Assembly: GCA_002719135.1 (NCBI GenBank) | Contig: PBGU01000037.1 | Location: 4,719-19,346 of the forward strand | Length of the DNA: 14,628 bases | From: Gammaproteobacteria bacterium | GTDB lineage: Bacteria; Pseudomonadota; Gammaproteobacteria; Pseudomonadales; Azotimanducaceae | Reading direction: 5' to 3' | Shown here: positions 5,639-12,497 of the stretch, one piece after another | Layout: each line of letters begins with the position of its first letter | Numbering within the stretch: position 1 is the first letter of the stretch | Program-made: the position numbers and the translations under genes | The notes under the pieces: model-generated | What the model was told of the DNA's origin: nothing | The model's input: only the letters and a program-made list of their open reading frames with translations | Database searches by the model: none

Positions 5639-7516
5639 ATGCAACATCCGGAAATATTTGACGTCATAGTTATTGGCGGCGGTCATGCGGGTACGGAAGC
5701 AGCCCTCGCTTCCTCGCGCAGTGGCGCTTCGACGCTGCTGCTAACGCAGAGCATCGAAACGCTTGGTCAAATGTCATGCAATCCAGCGATCGGGGGTATT
5801 GGCAAGAGCCATCTAGTGAAAGAAATTGATGCGCTGGGTGGCGCGATGGCGGTTGCCACCGATCAAGCCGGCATCCAATTCAGGGTATTAAATGGACGCA
5901 AAGGGCCCGCGGTCAGAGCGACGCGTGCCCAGGCGGACCGTGTCCTTTATCGCAATGCTATTCGACGCATCGTTGAATCGGCGCCCAATTTACGGGTCTT
6001 CCAACAAACGGTGGTGGATCTTGTCATCAACGATGGGGTCATTGCCGGGGTGGTGACCCAGATGGGCCTGTCGTTTAAAGCCCCTGCAGTGGTCCTGACC
6101 ACGGGAACCTTTTTGGGGGGTCGTTTGTTCGTTGGCCAGGAAAGTCAGCCCGGGGGACGAGCTGGAGACGCGGCGTCGGGCCCGCTCGCTGAGAAACTTC
6201 GGGCGCTACCGTTTCGAGTCGATCGCCTTAAAACGGGAACGCCGCCGAGGATCGACGGTGCGACCGTGGACTTTGGTCAAATGGAAGTACAGCGTGGCGA
6301 CGAACCGCGCCCAACCATGTCGTTTTTGTCCAGGTCGGAGGACCATCCTCGTCAGATCTGTTGTCATATCACGCACACCAATTCGAAAACACATGAAATT
6401 ATTCGGGCGGGGCTCGATCGTTCACCCATGTATTCGGGGGCCATTGAGGGGGTCGGGCCGCGGTACTGTCCATCGATCGAAGACAAGGTGGTGCGATTCG
6501 CGGAGCGTGACCAGCATCAAATTTTTGTTGAACCGGAAGGCCTTGATACGAATGAGTTGTACCCCAATGGCATTTCGACGAGCCTGCCGTTCGATGTGCA
6601 AATCGCTGCATTACACACAATTAAAGGGTTTGAACAAGCCCACATCACGCGACCGGGATATGCGGTTGAGTATGATTTTTTTGATCCGCGCGATCTCAAC
6701 CACTCGCTCGAGACGAAAAGCGTCGAAGGCCTTTTTTTTGCGGGGCAAATTAATGGCACCACGGGTTACGAGGAAGCGGCAGCTCAGGGCCTTGTCGCCG
6801 GAGTCAATGCAGCGCGGAAGGTGGCGGGACTTTCGTCTTGGTCGCTCGCCAGGCACGACGCATACATAGGCGTTTTGATTAGTGACCTGGTGACCTTGGG
6901 GACCAACGAACCGTACCGGATGTTTACGAGTCGTGCGGAATATCGGCTGCGACTTCGTCAGGACAACGCGGACCAACGACTCACCGCCATGGGCCGTGAG
7001 CTTGGAATTGTTGATGACAATCGGTGGAATCGATTCGAACGCAAGCGCAATGAATTGAGCCGACTTACGTCGACCTTAGACGCTGTCGTGGTTAGTGTGG
7101 GTTCGGATTATGCTGGGCGGATTAAACGGGCGACGGGAGAAGAGATTAGCAAGGACGCGACGATGTTGAGTATGTTGCGAAGGCCCAACATCACGGCCGA
7201 TGTGATAAGCGACGTTTTAGGTCCGGATGTCTCGATAGAGCTACTTCAACAGGTCGAAACCGAAGCGAAATACGATGGCTATATCCGGCGCCAAGACGAG
7301 TCAATCGAACGGGCAAAGCAGCAGCAGCGGTTAGCGCTTCCCGATGCCTTTGACTATGGTGCTGTTGAAGGTTTGTCGAATGAACTAAAACAAAAACTTT
7401 CAAACGCGAAACCGACAACTCTGGCTAATGCCTCCCATATTCCTGGAATGACCCCGGCAGCAATGTCGCTGTTGGCAGTTCATGCCAAGCGGCAACAACG
7501 GACGACCGCCGCGTAA
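5639..7516 (+). CDS. mnmG: tRNA uridine-5-carboxymethylaminomethyl modification enzyme MnmG (GidA)
   Basis: MnmG is the FAD-dependent partner of MnmE in wobble-uridine modification. The 625-residue protein (E. coli 629) has the Rossmann FAD motif VIGGGHAGTEAA (11-22), MSCNPAIGGIGKSHLVKEID, KGPAVRATRAQADR, LKTGTPPRI, NLDRSPMY-like GLDRSPMYSG, GVGPRYCPSIEDK and the second nucleotide-binding segment GLFFAGQINGTTGYEEAAAQG. The C-terminal domain, which contacts MnmE and tRNA, has YDGYIRRQ and IPGMTPAA. One difference is Ser in GIGKSHLV where E. coli has Gly. The ATG at 5639 directly precedes the FAD motif by the usual distance; the Shine-Dalgarno is weak. rsmG follows after 3 bases, as in the classic gidA-gidB pair. 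Confidence 0.98.
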   Translation: MQHPEIFDVIVIGGGHAGTEAALASSRSGASTLLLTQSIETLGQMSCNPAIGGIGKSHLVKEIDALGGAMAVATDQAGIQFRVLNGRKGPAVRATRAQADRVLYRNAIRRIVESAPNLRVFQQTVVDLVINDGVIAGVVTQMGLSFKAPAVVLTTGTFLGGRLFVGQESQPGGRAGDAASGPLAEKLRALPFRVDRLKTGTPPRIDGATVDFGQMEVQRGDEPRPTMSFLSRSEDHPRQICCHITHTNSKTHEIIRAGLDRSPMYSGAIEGVGPRYCPSIEDKVVRFAERDQHQIFVEPEGLDTNELYPNGISTSLPFDVQIAALHTIKGFEQAHITRPGYAVEYDFFDPRDLNHSLETKSVEGLFFAGQINGTTGYEEAAAQGLVAGVNAARKVAGLSSWSLARHDAYIGVLISDLVTLGTNEPYRMFTSRAEYRLRLRQDNADQRLTAMGRELGIVDDNRWNRFERKRNELSRLTSTLDAVVVSVGSDYAGRIKRATGEEISKDATMLSMLRRPNITADVISDVLGPDVSIELLQQVETEAKYDGYIRRQDESIERAKQQQRLALPDAFDYGAVEGLSNELKQKLSNAKPTTLANASHIPGMTPAAMSLLAVHAKRQQRTTAA

Positions 7517-7519
7517 CGC

Positions 7520-8113
7520 TTGCGAACCGCCACGCTAGAGAAACTATTGTCATTGGGCTTAAGCCAGGTCCAGTGCGAAACTCTTGAGGGATATTTGTCT
7601 TTGGTTCGGCGTTGGAATGAGGCTTGTGGCTTGGTGTCCAGAGGTGACGTCGAGCGCTTGGAGGAAAGGCACCTTTTGGACAGTATGTCGCTGCTCTCCT
7701 TGCTGGAGGGTCGGCCGCGGTTGCTCGACATTGGACCGGGCGGCGGCTTTCCCGGGATGGTTCTTGCGATAGGGCGCCCTGAAATGGACGTGGTGTTGGT
7801 CGAACGTAGCCAAAAGAAGGCACGATTCCTCCAGCAAGTGGTTTACGAGCTTGGAATTACCGGCGTAGAGGTCGTTGCGCAGGATGTACGGAGTTATGAG
7901 CCAGAGAATTTGTTTGGTACGGTAACGGCTAGGGCGGTCGCGAATCCGATCAAGGCTTGGTCGCTGGCCCAGCCGTTCCTCAACAGAGGCGGACGCTTCC
8001 TGCTTCAGACGACGAACCCCATATCAAATCCCCTTGAGGGCAGCGAGCTTTGCGAAACACGGCGGGGAATCGTAGGCTGGATTTCTGTGTTGGAAGCGAA
8101 GAACCGAGCATGA
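7520..8113 (+). CDS. rsmG: 16S rRNA (guanine-527-N7)-methyltransferase RsmG (GidB), divergent
   Basis: RsmG methylates N7 of G527 in 16S rRNA using S-adenosylmethionine. The 197-residue product (E. coli 207) carries the expected helix RRWNEACGL, the ERHLLDS motif, the SAM-binding loop LLDIGPGGGFPGM (about 68-80) and LVERSQKKARFLQQV. Several positions depart from the family: the usual NLT after WNKAY is GLV, the loop has GPGGG where G-S/T-G-A/P-G is common, and the late LKG motif is replaced by LQTTNP. The start is TTG at 7520; no nearby ATG fits the N-terminus and the Shine-Dalgarno is weak. It lies 3 bases after mnmG and overlaps parA by 4 (ATGA). Position and core motifs make the assignment firm despite divergence. 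Confidence 0.9.
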   Translation: MRTATLEKLLSLGLSQVQCETLEGYLSLVRRWNEACGLVSRGDVERLEERHLLDSMSLLSLLEGRPRLLDIGPGGGFPGMVLAIGRPEMDVVLVERSQKKARFLQQVVYELGITGVEVVAQDVRSYEPENLFGTVTARAVANPIKAWSLAQPFLNRGGRFLLQTTNPISNPLEGSELCETRRGIVGWISVLEAKNRA

Positions 8114-8895
8114 CGCGAACCATCGCGGTCGCCAATCAGAAAGGTGGGGTCGGCAAAACCACGACAAGCGTCAACTTATCGGCGTCTCTCCAAAAGACGG
8201 GCGCGCGAACGTTGCTCGTGGATATGGACCCCCAGGGGAATGCCACCACGGGTTGCGGGGTCGACAAACACCAACTCGAGTACAGCAATTATCACTGGTT
8301 GCTAGGCGAAGCGAGTCTTGAAGATACCTGGCGCCAATCATCTGCTGGATTTCGTCTAATTCCTGCAAACACGGATCTAACCGCTGCCGAGGTGGCCTTG
8401 CTTCAGGTTGATGATCGTAGCCACCGACTGTCACATCAACTTGCGGCCGTGGAAGCCAGCCTTGATTACATCATTATTGACTGCCCACCCACGTTGACGC
8501 TGTTGACCCTTAATGCCCTCTTTGCGGCCGACGGCGTGCTGATCCCAATGCAATGCGAATACTATGCTCTCGAAGGTCTGACAGATCTCCTTGAAACCGT
8601 CGAGGGGGTTCGGTCCAATGGCAACAGCAAGCTAGAAATAGAAGGTATCTTGAGGACTATGTATGATCCTCGAAATAGCCTAACGGGCGACGTCTCGAAA
8701 CAACTGATAGAGCACTTTGGCGAACAGGTATTCAGAACCGTGATCCCGCGCAATGTCCGGCTGGCGGAAGCGCCGAGCCATGGCCTTCCGGCAATGCTTT
8801 ATGACTCCTACTCACGCGGAGCGGTGGCGTACCACGCCTTAGCGGCAGAAGTGATTCGAAGACGTGCTCAGAAGGATGCGTCTCCGGATGGCTAA
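8110..8895 (+). CDS. parA: Chromosome partitioning ATPase ParA (Soj)
   Basis: ParA is the nucleoid-bound ATPase that moves ParB-parS complexes and so segregates the replicated origin. The 261-residue protein starts MTRTIAVANQ and has the deviant Walker A KGGVGKTT (11-18) with both lysines, the LLVDMDPQGNAT segment (35-45) and DCPPTLTLLTLNAL. It has no N-terminal DNA-binding extension, as expected for a chromosomal Soj-type ParA. The ATG at 8110 overlaps the rsmG stop (ATGA), and the Walker motif then falls at the standard position; an in-frame GTG at 8050 inside rsmG would add 20 unconserved residues. It overlaps parB by 8 bases. Confidence 0.97.
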   Translation: MTRTIAVANQKGGVGKTTTSVNLSASLQKTGARTLLVDMDPQGNATTGCGVDKHQLEYSNYHWLLGEASLEDTWRQSSAGFRLIPANTDLTAAEVALLQVDDRSHRLSHQLAAVEASLDYIIIDCPPTLTLLTLNALFAADGVLIPMQCEYYALEGLTDLLETVEGVRSNGNSKLEIEGILRTMYDPRNSLTGDVSKQLIEHFGEQVFRTVIPRNVRLAEAPSHGLPAMLYDSYSRGAVAYHALAAEVIRRRAQKDASPDG

Positions 8896-9766
8896 AAAGC
8901 GTGGGCTAGGGCGCGGGCTAGACGCTTTGCTCAATGCCAGCGTCGGTGACCCGACACAGACCGGCGACCCCTCAGCTTCAAAAGAAACGCTCAGCCACAT
9001 CGGCGTTGAGCAGATTCATCGTGGTCGGTTTCAACCACGCAAACACATCGACGAAGCAAGCATCGAGGAGCTTTCACAATCGATTAAGGCGCAAGGCGTG
9101 ATGCAACCGATCGTCTTGCGACGACGACGGGAAGGTGGCTACGAAATTATTGCGGGTGAACGACGGTGGCGAGCATCGGTCAAGGCCGGGCTTTCGGAAG
9201 TCCCGGCCGTTGTACGTGAAGTTACCGACGAACAGGCGCTAGCACTGGCGCTAATCGAAAATCTTCAGCGCGAAGACTTGAATCCGTTGGAGGAAGCTAG
9301 GGCTCTGGGTCGATTGCGCGATGAATTTGGATTGACCCAACAAGAGGTTGCGGATGCAGTAGGTAAATCGCGTACCGCGGTTACAAACTTACTGCGGCTT
9401 CAAAATTTAGGGACCAGAGCGGCCCAGTTATTAGAAGACGGGTCGATCGAGATGGGACACGCACGGGCATTGCTGCCGCTCGAACAACGCGATCAAGACG
9501 TGGCTGCTCGGCACATCGCGTTAAAGAGGCTATCCGTTCGACAAGCCGAAGCGTTGGTACGACGAATGCTTGCTGGACCACGTGAAAAGACACAGCGCGT
9601 AGACGCAGATACGCGACGCCTTGAAAAGGAGCTGTCCGAAAAGCTCGGCGCGCCGGTCGTGATTCGGCATCGTAGCGGCCGGAAGAGCGGAAGCCGAGGA
9701 CAAATTACGATTCGATACGGCAGCATGGAAGAGTTGGACGGAATCCTTCGACACTTTCGTCGGTGA
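8888..9766 (+). CDS. parB: Chromosome partitioning protein ParB (Spo0J)
   Basis: ParB loads at parS as a CTP-dependent sliding clamp and recruits ParA. The 292-residue protein begins MAKKRGLGRGLDALL, the N-terminal ParA-stimulating motif. It has the CTP-binding boxes GERRWRA (90-96) and ENLQREDLNPLEEA (124-137), and a helix-turn-helix with LTQQEVADAVGKSRTAVTNLLRL (about 149-171). The basic C-terminal part should be the dimerisation domain. I chose ATG at 8888; ATG at 8876 and GTG at 8864 are in frame, but AGAAGG abuts the first ATG with no spacing and lies about 11 nt before the second. It overlaps parA by 8 bases and ends the cluster. Confidence 0.96.
   Translation: MAKKRGLGRGLDALLNASVGDPTQTGDPSASKETLSHIGVEQIHRGRFQPRKHIDEASIEELSQSIKAQGVMQPIVLRRRREGGYEIIAGERRWRASVKAGLSEVPAVVREVTDEQALALALIENLQREDLNPLEEARALGRLRDEFGLTQQEVADAVGKSRTAVTNLLRLQNLGTRAAQLLEDGSIEMGHARALLPLEQRDQDVAARHIALKRLSVRQAEALVRRMLAGPREKTQRVDADTRRLEKELSEKLGAPVVIRHRSGRKSGSRGQITIRYGSMEELDGILRHFRR
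9574..9589. promoter_or_regulatory. Degenerate parS-like site inside parB
   Basis: TGGACCACGTGAAAAG matches the parS consensus TGTTTCACGTGAAACA at 11 of 16 positions, including the whole CACGTGAAA right core. The left arm is poor. It is the best CACGTG-centred match I found in the window. Location inside parB near the origin is typical of parS, but the mismatches make binding uncertain. Confidence 0.3.
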
Positions 9767-9781
9767 TCGCTAAAAACAAAG

Positions 9782-9810
9782 CCATGTTGCTAGCCGATAA
9801 CGCTACATGG
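9782..9810. repeat. Inverted repeat between parB and atpI
   Basis: CCATGT (9782-9787) and ACATGG (9805-9810) can pair, with two further G-C pairs after a T-T mismatch and an 11-base loop. No T-run follows on the plus strand, so it is not a standard intrinsic terminator. It may be an operator or an RNA hairpin at the parB 3' end. Confidence 0.45.
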
Positions 9811-9835
9811 GGTGGTGTGTAGTACAAGCCCTCCG

Positions 9836-9841
9836 TATAAT
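9836..9841 (+). promoter_or_regulatory. Probable -10 element of the atp operon promoter
   Basis: A perfect TATAAT lies 81 bases before the atpI start. The region 17-18 bp upstream (near 9812-9818) is only a poor -35 match, so the promoter may need an activator or rely on the -10. It is the best plus-strand promoter candidate in the 156-bp gap and is placed to drive atpIBEFHAG. Confidence 0.55.
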
Positions 9842-9871
9842 ACCGCCGCCTCGTGCACCCCAACTTTTTTC

Positions 9872-9883
9872 GGAGCATGCTCC
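9872..9883. repeat. Perfect 12-bp palindrome in the atp leader
   Basis: GGAGCATGCTCC is its own reverse complement. It lies about 30 bp downstream of the TATAAT and 39 bp before the atpI start, just after a run of six T. It could be a repressor-binding site or a short hairpin in the leader RNA. I recognise no regulator for it. Confidence 0.5.
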
Positions 9884-9922
9884 ATCGAGTTCGTCCGAAA
9901 TAGGCCAGGCTGAGTAACGAAT

Positions 9923-10279
9923 TTGTTCGCCGATGAGCGCGCGCCACGGAGGCTGGTGATCATTCAAGTGGCCAGCGTTTTCGTTATCGTGCTAGGGCTT
10001 TTGTTCGTTGGCACGGCCCAGAGTTTGGCCGCAATGTTAGGTGGAGGGTCGGTGGTGTTACCGAACGCGTGGTTCGCGTTCAGGATGCATCGGACGAGAA
10101 AGGCCGGGACCATTCTCGGGTTGGGGATATTGAAAATTTTATTGGTCATCGCCTGCCTTGCGTTGGCGCTGGCCTTGTTTGAACCAGAGCCAACTGGATT
10201 TTTTGCGGCTCTTGCTGTGGCATTGTTGGTTCAGATTTTCGGGCCGATGGTCGGTCCGCGTAGTTGGAAAACGGAATAG
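9923..10279 (+). CDS. atpI: ATP synthase protein I
   Basis: AtpI is a small membrane protein encoded first in many atp operons; it is thought to help assemble the c-ring and is not part of the finished enzyme. The 118-residue product has four predicted membrane segments (about 11-31, 34-52, 61-85, 91-111). It contains AMLGGGSVVLPNAWFAFRM, matching the conserved GG...LPN-FA segment between helices 2 and 3. The likely start is TTG at 9923: an in-frame stop lies at 9911-9913, and the next starts (CTG 9953, GTG 9956) are too close to GGAGG and would cut the N-terminus. The Shine-Dalgarno is weak, in line with low expected expression. atpB follows after 3 bases. Confidence 0.88.
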   Translation: MFADERAPRRLVIIQVASVFVIVLGLLFVGTAQSLAAMLGGGSVVLPNAWFAFRMHRTRKAGTILGLGILKILLVIACLALALALFEPEPTGFFAALAVALLVQIFGPMVGPRSWKTE

Positions 10280-10282
10280 ACG

Positions 10283-11194
10283 ATGGCTTCGGACAATCCT
10301 CAGGAATACATCAAGCACCACCTGACCAATCTCACCTACGGCAGGCACCCGGAGCTTGAGACTCTAGAATCTATCGATCTAAACGCGCGCATCCACCAGG
10401 AATTTCTATACGGAACCTGGGGCTTTGCGCACGACGCCGAAGAAGCCTCGGCGATGGGATTTAATTCGATTAATGTCGACTCCATGGCCTGGTCGGTGGC
10501 CTTGGGTTTGGCCTTCTGCACGCTCTTTTACAGCGTGGCACGAAGAGCGACCGCTGGCGTACCGGGCGGATTGCAAAACGCCGTCGAGTACGTGGTTGAG
10601 TTCGTTGACGACATGGTGCGCGGGATTTTTACCCACAAGAACGATCTCATTGCGCCCATGGCGCTTACGGTGTTTGTGTGGGTCTTCTTAATGAACCTGA
10701 TGGATCTTGTTCCAGTCGACTGGATCCCAGAACTAGCCGCACTTTTTGGTGTGCATTTTATGAAGGTTGTGCCATCGACCGATCCCAACATCACGATGTC
10801 GATGGCGCTCAGTATTTTTGTGCTCATGCTCTACTACAGCGTTAAATGCAAAGGCCTGGCGGGATTCGGAAGTGAACTGGCTTTCCAACCCTTCCCGAAG
10901 TTCATGGCGCCTCTTAATCTGGTGTTGGAGCTGCCAACGCTGTTTGCAAAACCGCTGTCGTTGGGGCTTCGTCTTTTTGGCAACATGTATGCGGGAGAAA
11001 TGATTTTCATCCTGATTGCGCTTATGTACGCGGGCATTGCGACAGATATTGCTGGTGGTGCAATAGGTATTTTTGGTGGCGTACTGCATCTTGCCTGGGC
11101 AGCATTTCACGTACTTATTATTACTCTGCAGGCATATATTTTCGCCGTGCTCACCGTGGTCTATCTGTCCGCGGCGCACGACGAGGCACATTGA
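10283..11194 (+). CDS. atpB: ATP synthase Fo subunit a
   Basis: Subunit a forms the proton half-channels against the c-ring. The 303-residue protein shows the essential arginine in LSLGLRLFGNMYAGE (Arg230, E. coli Arg210), with Glu239, His276 and Gln283 at the channel positions equivalent to E. coli Glu219, His245 and Gln252. The C-terminal helix AAFHVLIITLQAYIFAVLTVVYLS is highly conserved. It is longer than E. coli subunit a (271), partly through an N-terminal extension of about 20 residues, which is also seen in other gammaproteobacteria. ATG at 10283 follows GGAA at a workable distance. The product is a predicted YidC client. Confidence 0.97.
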   Translation: MASDNPQEYIKHHLTNLTYGRHPELETLESIDLNARIHQEFLYGTWGFAHDAEEASAMGFNSINVDSMAWSVALGLAFCTLFYSVARRATAGVPGGLQNAVEYVVEFVDDMVRGIFTHKNDLIAPMALTVFVWVFLMNLMDLVPVDWIPELAALFGVHFMKVVPSTDPNITMSMALSIFVLMLYYSVKCKGLAGFGSELAFQPFPKFMAPLNLVLELPTLFAKPLSLGLRLFGNMYAGEMIFILIALMYAGIATDIAGGAIGIFGGVLHLAWAAFHVLIITLQAYIFAVLTVVYLSAAHDEAH

Positions 11195-11216
11195 ACCAAA
11201 CAAACAGGAGTCAAAA

Positions 11217-11444
11217 ATGGAACTTGGTATTGCCATCGCTGTTTCTCTCATGTTGGGGCTCGGCGCTGTTGGCGCCGCCATTGGCATGGGGATATTGGGG
11301 GGTAAGTTCTTGGAGGGCGTTGCTCGCCAACCAGAACTACTCGGAGACTTGAGAACCCAGTTTTTCATTGTGGTGGGATTGGTCGACGCCGTGCCGATTA
11401 TTGGCGTGGGGATCGGTCTGTATGTGTTGTTTGTTCTCGGCTAA
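11217..11444 (+). CDS. atpE: ATP synthase Fo subunit c
   Basis: Subunit c forms the proton-driven rotor ring. The 75-residue hairpin has two hydrophobic helices joined by the polar loop ARQPE (36-40). The proton-binding carboxylate is Asp57 in GLVDAVP, equivalent to E. coli Asp61. The Na+-binding signature is absent, so H+ coupling is expected. AGGAG lies 6-7 nt before the ATG at 11217, the best ribosome-binding site in the operon, which fits the high c stoichiometry. An open frame extends upstream into atpB but has no family similarity there. It is 4 residues shorter than E. coli c. Confidence 0.98.
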   Translation: MELGIAIAVSLMLGLGAVGAAIGMGILGGKFLEGVARQPELLGDLRTQFFIVVGLVDAVPIIGVGIGLYVLFVLG

Positions 11445-11468
11445 GGCATTCGTTAACGAGAAGCTAAT

Positions 11469-11939
11469 ATGAACCTCAACTGGACACTAATTGGCCAAAG
11501 CATCACGTTTTTAGTGTTTGCTTGGACCTGCTACAAGTTTATTTGGCCGCTCCTCATTGGGGCCATGGATGAGCGAACGACGCTCATAAGCGAAGGTATT
11601 GAGAACGCCGAGCAAGCTCGTCGGGACCTCGAAGATGCGTCGTCTAAAGTAGACGAGATCATGCATGACGCGCGGGCTGATGCGCAGGCGTTGATTGATC
11701 AGGCGCGCGCCCAAGCGGCCACCATGATTGACGATGCAAAGAAGGATGCAGAAAACGAGGGCGAGAGAATTCGAGAGACCGCCCGCGCCGACGTCGTCCA
11801 AGAGGCGAATCGCGCCAGGGAATCATTAAGAGCGGAAGTCGCAGAACTCGCGCTAAGTGGTGCTGAGCGCATTCTCGAATCAGGCATCGATCGGGCCCAA
11901 CACGCCGAGTTATTAGACAAGCTGGCTTCGGAGTTGTAA
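11469..11939 (+). CDS. atpF: ATP synthase Fo subunit b
   Basis: Subunit b is the peripheral stalk that joins subunit a to F1. The 156-residue protein has the same length as E. coli b. It begins MNLNWTLIGQSITFLVFAW, one membrane helix (about 8-26), followed by KFIWPLL and a long, charged, alanine-rich coiled coil to the C-terminus, where SGAERIL and LDKLASEL match the delta-binding end. The 24-base gap from atpE holds a GAGAAG ribosome-binding site and a 10-bp palindrome (TCGTTAACGA, 11450-11459). atpH starts 2 bases after the stop. One copy only, with no b' paralogue, as expected in this lineage. Confidence 0.97.
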   Translation: MNLNWTLIGQSITFLVFAWTCYKFIWPLLIGAMDERTTLISEGIENAEQARRDLEDASSKVDEIMHDARADAQALIDQARAQAATMIDDAKKDAENEGERIRETARADVVQEANRARESLRAEVAELALSGAERILESGIDRAQHAELLDKLASEL

Positions 11940-11941
11940 GC

Positions 11942-12481
11942 GTGGCCGAATTTGCAACGTTGGCAAGGCCCTACGCAAACGCGGCGTTCGACGTGGCTAA
12001 ATCTGCGGGGCGCCTGGACGAGTGGTCCAGGGGCCTCAATTTGCTGGCGCTTGCGAGCGAGGATTCAACCCTTCAAACCGTCATTGCGCTGCCAATGACG
12101 ACTGCACCAGAAAAGGCACACAAGTTGATTGAGCTGTTCCGTGACGAACTGTCGGATCCCGTTCGGCAATTCGTGCACGTGTTGGCAGAAAACAAGCGCT
12201 TGTCGTTGTTGGCCGAGATCACGACTCAATTCGAAGTTCGGCGTGCGGAAGAGGCCCGGACGTTGGACGTCGAAGTGACTACCGCGGTTCCTCTCTCGGA
12301 CGCGGAACAAAATCGATTTCAAGAAATTTTGGAACGTCGTTTCGAGCAACAAATTAATCTCACGACGGGGGTTGATGAAACCGTCATCGGAGGGGCACAT
12401 ATCCGCGCGGGCGATACGGTCATCGATGGATCTCTGCGGGGCAGGCTTGCGAAATTAGGCGAAGCGTTCGCGCGATCGTAA
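11942..12481 (+). CDS. atpH: ATP synthase F1 subunit delta
   Basis: Delta caps F1 and binds the subunit b stalk. The 179-residue product begins MAEFATLARPYANAAFDVAK, matching E. coli MSEFITVARPYAKAAFDFA, and ends with IRAGDTVIDGSLRGRLAKL, the family signature. HVLAENKRLSLLAEI in the middle is also conserved. The start is GTG at 11942, with GGAG about 8 nt upstream inside the end of atpF. The two genes are separated by 2 bases, so translation is probably coupled. Confidence 0.97.
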   Translation: MAEFATLARPYANAAFDVAKSAGRLDEWSRGLNLLALASEDSTLQTVIALPMTTAPEKAHKLIELFRDELSDPVRQFVHVLAENKRLSLLAEITTQFEVRRAEEARTLDVEVTTAVPLSDAEQNRFQEILERRFEQQINLTTGVDETVIGGAHIRAGDTVIDGSLRGRLAKLGEAFARS

Positions 12482-12497
12482 ACACATAGGTAATTAC

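Noticed and set aside
6132..6869. A 245-residue open frame in another frame within mnmG
   Set aside because: It lies wholly inside the strongly conserved mnmG, is Arg-rich and low in domain-like features, as expected for a shadow frame.
9783..9823. Twelve-codon open frame (ATG to TAG) between parB and atpI
   Set aside because: No Shine-Dalgarno precedes it and it coincides with the inverted repeat.
9877..9903. Eight-codon leader peptide (ATG to TAG) overlapping the atp leader palindrome
   Set aside because: GGAG is only one base from the ATG, too close for normal initiation, and the peptide has no attenuator-like content.
11106..11121. TTTCACGT half-match to parS in atpB
   Set aside because: Only the left half fits (8 of 16 positions) and the CACGTG centre is broken.
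10733..11368. A 211-residue minus-strand open frame opposite atpB and atpE
   Set aside because: It is antisense to two conserved genes and has no recognisable motifs; stop-free antisense frames are common opposite hydrophobic coding sequence.
12176..12191. CACGTG in atpH as a parS candidate
   Set aside because: The flanks do not match; about 8 of 16 positions agree.
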